Origin: Rhodamnia argentea
Taxonomy: Eukaryota; Streptophyta; Magnoliopsida; Myrtales; Myrtaceae
Assembly: GCF_020921035.1 (NCBI RefSeq)
Contig: NC_063150.1
Coordinates: forward strand, 31,109,826 to 31,173,825
DNA: 64,000 nt
Reading direction: 5' to 3'
Position 1 is the first letter of the stretch. Every line of letters begins with the position of its first letter. The position numbers and the translations under genes are program-made. Below the pieces are notes generated by a model. The model made no database searches and was not told the DNA's origin. It worked only from the letters and a program-made list of their open reading frames with translations. Of this stretch, positions 58,925-64,000 are shown one piece after another.

Positions 58925-59470
58925 TCAAAAAAGTCATAAGCCTATTATAATTGTGACAGTTTAGTCTTAAACCTTTTTTTTGGGCAATTCAACCCATTTA
59001 GCTAGCTGGTGCTGACGTGGATTTTTTAAATAATATTTCAATAATTTTTTGAATTTTTATGAATTTTTTCCTTTTTTTAAAAAGCTTTTTTCCCTAAACC
59101 CTTAGGGCCGGTGAGGGTCGTCGGCCCTAGGCAAGGGCGTCGCGGCCCTTGCCGGGGCTGGATGATGGCCGTCGATGGTCTCGCCTGGGCTAGGTGAGGG
59201 TAGGGGTGGGCCGACGTTAAGGGTTTAGAAAAAAAAAAAAGCTAAAGAAAAAAGGAAAAAGAAGAAAAAAATCATGAAAATTCAAAAAGATATTAAAATA
59301 TTATTTAAAAAAGTACACGTTAGCATCGATAGTGTCACGTAAGCACGGGCCGTCCAAATAGACAGAATTGGCACAAATACAAAAGGTTTATGATTGAATT
59401 GACAAAAAAAAAAGTTTAGAACTGAATTGGTATAATTGTAATATGTTTAGGATTTTTTTTTATAGTAATT
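58925..59470. mobile_element. palindromic element with GC core (family Q, copy)
   Basis: The left arm (CTATTATAATTGTGACAGTT, TTTTTTTGGGCAATTCAACC) is inverted in the right arm (GATTGAATTGACAAAAAAAA, GAATTGGTATAATTGTAATA). The GC-rich core (59100-59215) reads GGTGAGGGTCGTCGGCCCTA. About 545 bp, no coding capacity; it shares its arms with 31385-31890. Confidence 0.7.
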
Positions 59471-59693
59471 TCCCTCTACAATCCAGGGATAAATCCATTA
59501 AAGAACATACCCATATAAACCCACCACCTGAGGATCATGCACCCCAAAAAGCATTTCAATACCAGCCAAATCATCCTGAAGCGGCAACAAATCTTGCTGA
59601 GTTTCCATCGTTGCCTCGACCGAATCTAACAAGGCAAGCAAAGAGAAGCATACCCTTTTATGAAACTTGCCATTTCATTGCATTACAAGGCAT

Positions 59694-59699
59694 ATAAAT
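59694..59699 (+). promoter_or_regulatory. TATA box of the Cys-rich peptide gene
   Basis: TATAAA in GGCATATAAATCACACC, 106 bp before the ATG at 59800, giving a leader of roughly 70 nt. Another TATATAAA-like site at 59513 is further away. Confidence 0.5.
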
Positions 59700-59799
59700 C
59701 ACACCCTCCATAGAGGAGAAAGACCACCGAAACACCGCCTCACGCTTCAACACTCGACGCCACAGGAACGAGGAAAGAAGGGCAAAAAAAAAAAAAAAA

Positions 59800-60175
59800 A
59801 TGAGAGGATCCCATCTCAAGTTGGCCTTCTTGGTGACTTTGCTGCTCATCGTATCATCTTGTATGTCCCTCTCATCCCTCTCCACATTGCATCTCTTATA
59901 ACTGTACCAATTCTTTCTTTCGTTCTTTCTTTCTTTCGGGGTCGAATCGGGGTGTCGGGATAATTTGTAATCGCGTCGTTGTCCTCTTGCGAGCAGGTCT
60001 GATGCGTGGAATCGAGGCGAGGGTGGAACCGACGGAGCAGAAGCCGGTGCAATGCCAGCGTCCTAGCGACTGCGTCATCAGGTGCCACGGTTGCACCGTC
60101 AACCAGTGCACGGCCGGCCTCTGTGTGTGTGGATGCGCCGCGGCGGCGCACAAAGTCCCCGATACTGTATTTTAA
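59800..60175 (+). CDS. small secreted Cys-rich (defensin-like) peptide
   Basis: Two exons, 59800-59860 and 59997-60175, encode 79 residues. The first 20-25 residues are a signal peptide (MRGSHLKLAFLVTLLLIVSS). A propeptide-like Glu/Arg stretch follows, then eight Cys in the spacing C-x5-C-x3-C-x2-C-x4-C-x4-C-x-C-x-C (QCQRPSDCVIRCHGCTVNQC onward), ending in a short tail KVPDTVF. A phase-1 intron close to the signal-peptide end is typical of plant defensin-like genes. The Cys spacing is not the classic plant defensin one and I cannot name a subfamily; an antimicrobial or signalling role is inference. The A-run just before the ATG (59784-59800) makes the start context unusual. It stands alone between mobile elements. 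Confidence 0.72.
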
Positions 60176-60596
60176 TTGAACACCCCCGGTTCGGACGCCG
60201 GATCGGCGCGACCGGATTTTGGAGGAATGTAGCGAGTACAAGAAGGTTGTGTACAAGTTTCTGGGAATAAAAGACGGTCGATGAACGTTTCATGGGCTTA
60301 GTACAGCAATTCAATTACCACGTGACCGGTACAGCCCAATGGTAACCATGGAGTGACGGATTTATATCACTCCTGGTCCTTGGCAAGACTACTTAGCGGT
60401 GAATTTCATCGCGGGACCATTATTTGCCATCGCAATAATTTGACGCTATGCGAAAACTCGTTCTTCAACTCGTACATACCGAAAACATTAGTTGTCGTTC
60501 GAAGTATTTTAATCGAAGGCATGAATTTTCTTCATCACACCGAAAAATCCGATTTTTATGGCAAAATTCAAACATCGGGACCGGAGATAAATACTC
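60176..60596. other. 3' flank of the peptide gene, no gene seen
   Basis: No domain in either strand's open frames. Confidence 0.5.
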
Positions 60597-60606
60597 ATAT
60601 AAATTT

Positions 60607-61263
60607 GGAAAATATTCAAATAAGAGCTTAAAGTGATTATTATTTCAAAGAAAGGCATGAAGCGGCTATGATAATCTCAAATAAAGGCTTGATCTTCCGG
60701 CTGGTAAAAGCATTTTCGTCCTTTATTTTTTTTTTCTCTCTTTTTTTTGTTCTTTTTTTCTTTCACCGGTGACCGGTCTTGAGCCATGCCTGGAGAGAGC
60801 TGGGTGAGAGTCACCACCCTTGCCGGACGGCCTCGCTTGGATAAGGCTGCCCTAGAAGCCACAGGCAAGGAGTAAGGGCAACCGTCGCCCGATCTGGAGA
60901 GGGCCGCCCTCGTTGGCCACAAGCAAGGCTTTCCTTTGCCATTTTTAGGTGAGGGTTGCCTCATCAGGCGCAGTTGGCGAGGGCTTGGGTGAGAGCCGCT
61001 ACCCTCGCCAACTCCCGGGGAGCGTTGTCGGGTCCTCGTCTGCTGCAATAAAGACAAAAAAGGAAATGAGAAGAAAAATTAGAATTAAAATTATTTTTGG
61101 ACAAAAATACCCTTGATTGGTGGGCATATTAGCCAACCGATGAGGAAGGCCCTTATTTGAAACTATCATGGTTACTTTAGGCCCTTATTTGAGACCGATA
61201 TGACTACTTTATGCACTTATTTTAAAAAATAAGAGCATTTCGGACTCTTATTTAGAATTTTTC
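60607..61263. mobile_element. non-autonomous TIR element (family R, copy 2)
   Basis: Ends GGAAAATATTCAAATAAGAG and (inverse of right end) GAAAAATTCTAAATAAGAGT. It is flanked by the 10-bp direct repeat ATATAAATTT at 60597-60606 and 61264-61273. The GC-rich core (60770-61030) encodes nothing recognisable. Subterminal AATAAGAG motifs and the CTTATTTGA repeats tie it to the element at 22782. Confidence 0.8.
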
Positions 61264-61273
61264 ATATAAATTT

Positions 61274-61792
61274 AGTCAGAGTTCTACGAGTGATGACATT
61301 GATCGTCTTTATATTCATAGGGTAAAATGACAAAATTTTGGGGTTCAACGAGCAAATAATCAATGAAGAGATTTCATGAAAGATTCGAACATCAGACTCT
61401 ATCGTCATTTACCAAGTCAAACGTGTGGATAGAAGCCCAACAATAAATTTACCACTTTCTTTCCTACACTCCATTAATCAAGTCAAAAGTTGCTTTTCCC
61501 TTCAATTTGTAACGTGGAAACCTAGAAAGTACAATTTGACCAAAAAAAAAAAAAAACCCTAGAAAGTACAAATCAATTGAAAGAGTGGAAGATAAAAATA
61601 AAGAAAAATGAAAATTTTTGGCCCATTGAATAGTTGTCAAATTTTGTGATTATCTTTATGAGCATTAACCGAATGTTTTTTTTTTTAATCTATACTTCAT
61701 TTACATCATAGATGGATAGGAATTTTAGGACAAACATTCCCCCGATCGTCCAGGCTTGCCTATCGATCGAGTCTATCAAACAAGCCGAGCAA
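61274..61792. other. intergenic, nothing recognised
   Basis: AT-rich; a short direct repeat CCTAGAAAGTACAA (near 61512 and 61559) is the only structure noticed. Confidence 0.5.
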
Positions 61793-62030
61793 GTCCGTTT
61801 GTTTCACGAAAAATGAGCGATTTGGAAAATATTTTCCAAAACGTAATCGCTTATGTCGCTTAAAAAAATAAATGAATGAAATTTTTTTCATCACCCACGA
61901 AAATAATTAGGCATAGATTATTATTGATGATGAAAACATTTTTCGTTGACTAATTTTCTAAACGATATAAGCAATCACTTTTCGGAAAATGTTTTTCAAA
62001 TGGTTCATTTTCCGTGAAACAAACGGGGCC
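61793..62030. mobile_element. MITE (family S, copy 2)
   Basis: The left arm GTCCGTTTGTTTCACGAAAA and the inverse of the right arm (GGCCCCGTTTGTTTCACGGA) are long inverted repeats, continuing through AAAATATTTTCCAAAACG and CGGAAAATGTTTTTCAAA. About 240 bp, non-coding; the same design as 54253-54484. Confidence 0.75.
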
Positions 62031-63621
62031 AGGAAAATAAATTTTGGGAATACTAACTTCGGGACGATGCCAAAATTAATGCTTTCTAATCAGGAAACAA
62101 ATTCATTATTTACCCAAGTTCAACCGGCGTAACATACCATAAACGGCACGTAAAAATTCTATTTTTCCAAACCCGTCTAAAATTTAATTAAAATTAGCCT
62201 GATACGGCAAGAAATCTCTGCTTGATTGCCAATGGCTAATCCTAATTAGGGCAAGTTCAAGGGGCATTGTAATCATGGAGTTGCCATTTCAGAGGGATTA
62301 GGGCATTGGAGGTTGCATGACCATATCAAGTTATCAACCCCCTCTACAAAGAAGCCAGAAACACATTCTCATTGTGAATTGGACCCAAACACCCTGAATT
62401 TTCTTGTGGCAACTTGTGACCAAGGAAAGGGGCAAGCAAAATTGCGTAGCCCACGTGTTTCCCACGTGTTCGGCAACCGCTCGTGGGCCCCCACTTAACA
62501 AATAATCTGGACATCATCAGCCGCTTCTGGCTGCTGCCTTAAGGAAAATTTGTGGGGCTCATGGGTTTGAGTTTTCTTTTTCGGAGACAAATGTGATTTT
62601 TTTTTTTTTTTTGCGTACGAAGTTAATACCATGAAAAAATCTTAGAAACTGTGCCCACCGTGTCGGTAATAGCCCAATTTTTTTTTTTTTTGCATTACCA
62701 AAAATCCTAAATTATGCTCGCTTCGATCTCATGTCCGAATTATTATTTTTTAATCGCCAGAATCACCTAAAGTATTCCCGACGTGACACCGACGCCCCCA
62801 AATCTTTATCAATCGGGTCCGATGGTCGAAAAAATACACAATTAAAAGTTCCTCACGGTATTTTCACTTTTGTTATAATTATACGATCCGTGGGATATTC
62901 GTTTCATCGGCGATTAATTGGTCGGTAGTAGTGTTTGGTGCTGAATTTCTGGGAATTCTGGAGGACCCAGAAAATTTAGGTGGGCACGACGCCCCCTCTC
63001 ACTTGTGTGGGCCCCACCCAACTACCTATGCTTCGCCTTCGCCTCCACTGCAGAGTCCCCAATATATATAAATTAAAAAAAAAAAAAAAAAGGAGAGCCG
63101 CTAGTCCGACAGGCCGACACGCGCTCGTTCCGCATAGCGACACGCTGGGTAGGGCCAATGCTAACGTCGAAACTGCACGATAAGTTGATGGGTTACGGTC
63201 TTTTTCTGAGGAGACTCGAGTCGACCTCTCTGTTCTTATATGTAACTGGCTCGATCCAGTTAGAACGAGTCCATTGCCCTGGGAGCTCAGAGAACTGTAC
63301 ACACTTCAGTAGATTTTCTTGATAAGAGTAGCAGGTACACCTAAAGTTCCAATGGGATCCTGGAAGAGAAGCTGTTACCTAATTCAGTTGATGCCTGGTC
63401 CTAACACCACTTCCTCCCCTCTGTCACCACCCAACTTTCAAACTTTCAGGCTGCCGCTGCCGCTGCTGCTGCTACCTTTCCTCATGCAGACAACCCCCCC
63501 ACAAGAAAAATGAAGATGAAAATGGCCAAAAAAAGAAAGAAAGAAAGAAAAAATCAATTCTTGCACAAACACAGTTGAGATTAAAGAAGCTTTGTGTGTG
63601 TCTCCCATTTTAGTATGCAAC
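62031..63621. other. intergenic and upstream region of the last gene
   Basis: A fragment of a family P arm is at about 62615-62750 (GTTAATACCATGAAAAAATC). Poly-T and poly-A runs are at 62600, 62680 and 63075. Open frames lack domains. Confidence 0.5.
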
Positions 63622-63628
63622 TATATAA
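63622..63628 (+). promoter_or_regulatory. TATA box of the gene at 63782
   Basis: TATATAA in GCAACTATATAAGC, 160 bp before the ATG. This spacing fits a leader of about 125 nt. Confidence 0.55.
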
Positions 63629-63781
63629 GCTAATTAAGAATCAAAGCCTTCACTCACTTTTCCTTACAATAACACTCATAAGACACAAACAACCTTGCCC
63701 AAGCTCTTTGCTCCTGTTGCATCATCCTAGAACCAAACTGAAAGTAACTTCAGGACACTCCAAGCTCTGAATCTCCGAAAA

Positions 63782-64000
63782 ATGGGCAGCCTTCAGGTAC
63801 GTTTCCAGCCGAATGTGACAGTTTCTCGAGCTCGTTTTCCCGATTCTGATCCCGGGTCTTGCGTCTTCTTTTTTTTTTTTTAATGTGTTGTGTGCGCGCG
63901 CGTTTGTTTGTTTTGGCTGGTGGTGTTGAGATGTACAGTTCACTACGTCGGATCTCCAAACGAGCATGCGCGGAGTCCGGAGCAGCCCCACGCTGCTGTG
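63782..64000 (+). CDS. start of an unidentified gene, cut by the window end
   Basis: A probable first exon 63782-63796 (MGSLQ) ends at the donor CAG/GTACGT. After an intron with a long T tract the next exon would start at 63939 (GATGTACAG/TTCACT) and read FTTSDLQTSMRGVRSSPTLL to the end of the window. Without splicing the frame runs into the T tract and stops, which supports the intron. The N terminus is Ser/Thr/Arg-rich; too little is present to name a family. Confidence 0.45.

Noticed and set aside
1..64000. CRISPR arrays, operons, bacterial-type systems
   Set aside because: The window is plant nuclear DNA with spliced genes; direct repeats seen are minisatellites or transposon arms without spacer structure.

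Overview
The window is nuclear DNA of a flowering plant. Genes are split by many short GT-AG introns, and the proteins read like core-eudicot orthologues. The intergenic space is full of AT-rich palindromic elements, MITEs, a LINE and a solo LTR. The style of the repeats (AT-rich inverted arms around GC-rich cores) suggests Myrtaceae or a relative, but that is a guess from memory. All exon coordinates were worked out by hand from reading frame, splice signals and remembered protein families; no search was run.

Layout. 1-3164 (+): the C-terminal 523 residues of HASTY (exportin-5). 4584-5038 and 9551-10151 (+): two small paralogues with a CYSTM-like Cys core between Pro/Gly tails. Between them, 6821-8353 (-): a small one-helix membrane protein. 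10901-21204 (-): complete eIF2B-epsilon, 15 exons, 727 aa. 22773-24372: two TIR elements inserted side by side in one target. 25009-27958 (-): VAP/MSP-domain ER protein, 413 aa, with an expanded repeat linker. 29271-37586: no recognisable gene, several palindromic elements. 37597-42780: a dead LINE split by a 1,953-bp solo LTR, both with target-site duplications. 43588-52766 (+): SCD2-like coiled-coil trafficking protein, 17 exons, 670 aa. 54817-56650 (+): cytosolic Cu/Zn superoxide dismutase CSD1, 152 aa, with a 5'-UTR intron and a tandemly duplicated last exon. 57943-62030: more MITEs around a small secreted Cys-rich peptide gene (59800-60175). 63782-64000 (+): the first codons of a gene that runs off the window.

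The genes are independent housekeeping or trafficking loci, not an operon or cluster. The strongest points for a second look are: a miR398-type site in CSD1 that exists only after the 5'-UTR intron is removed; a 214-bp duplication giving CSD1 a second complete last exon that differs by one residue; the nested insertions with readable target-site duplications; a family of palindromic elements whose arms are made of ~60-bp tandem units; and in-frame repeat growth in disordered parts of SCD2 and VAP. I saw no convincing novel multi-gene system.
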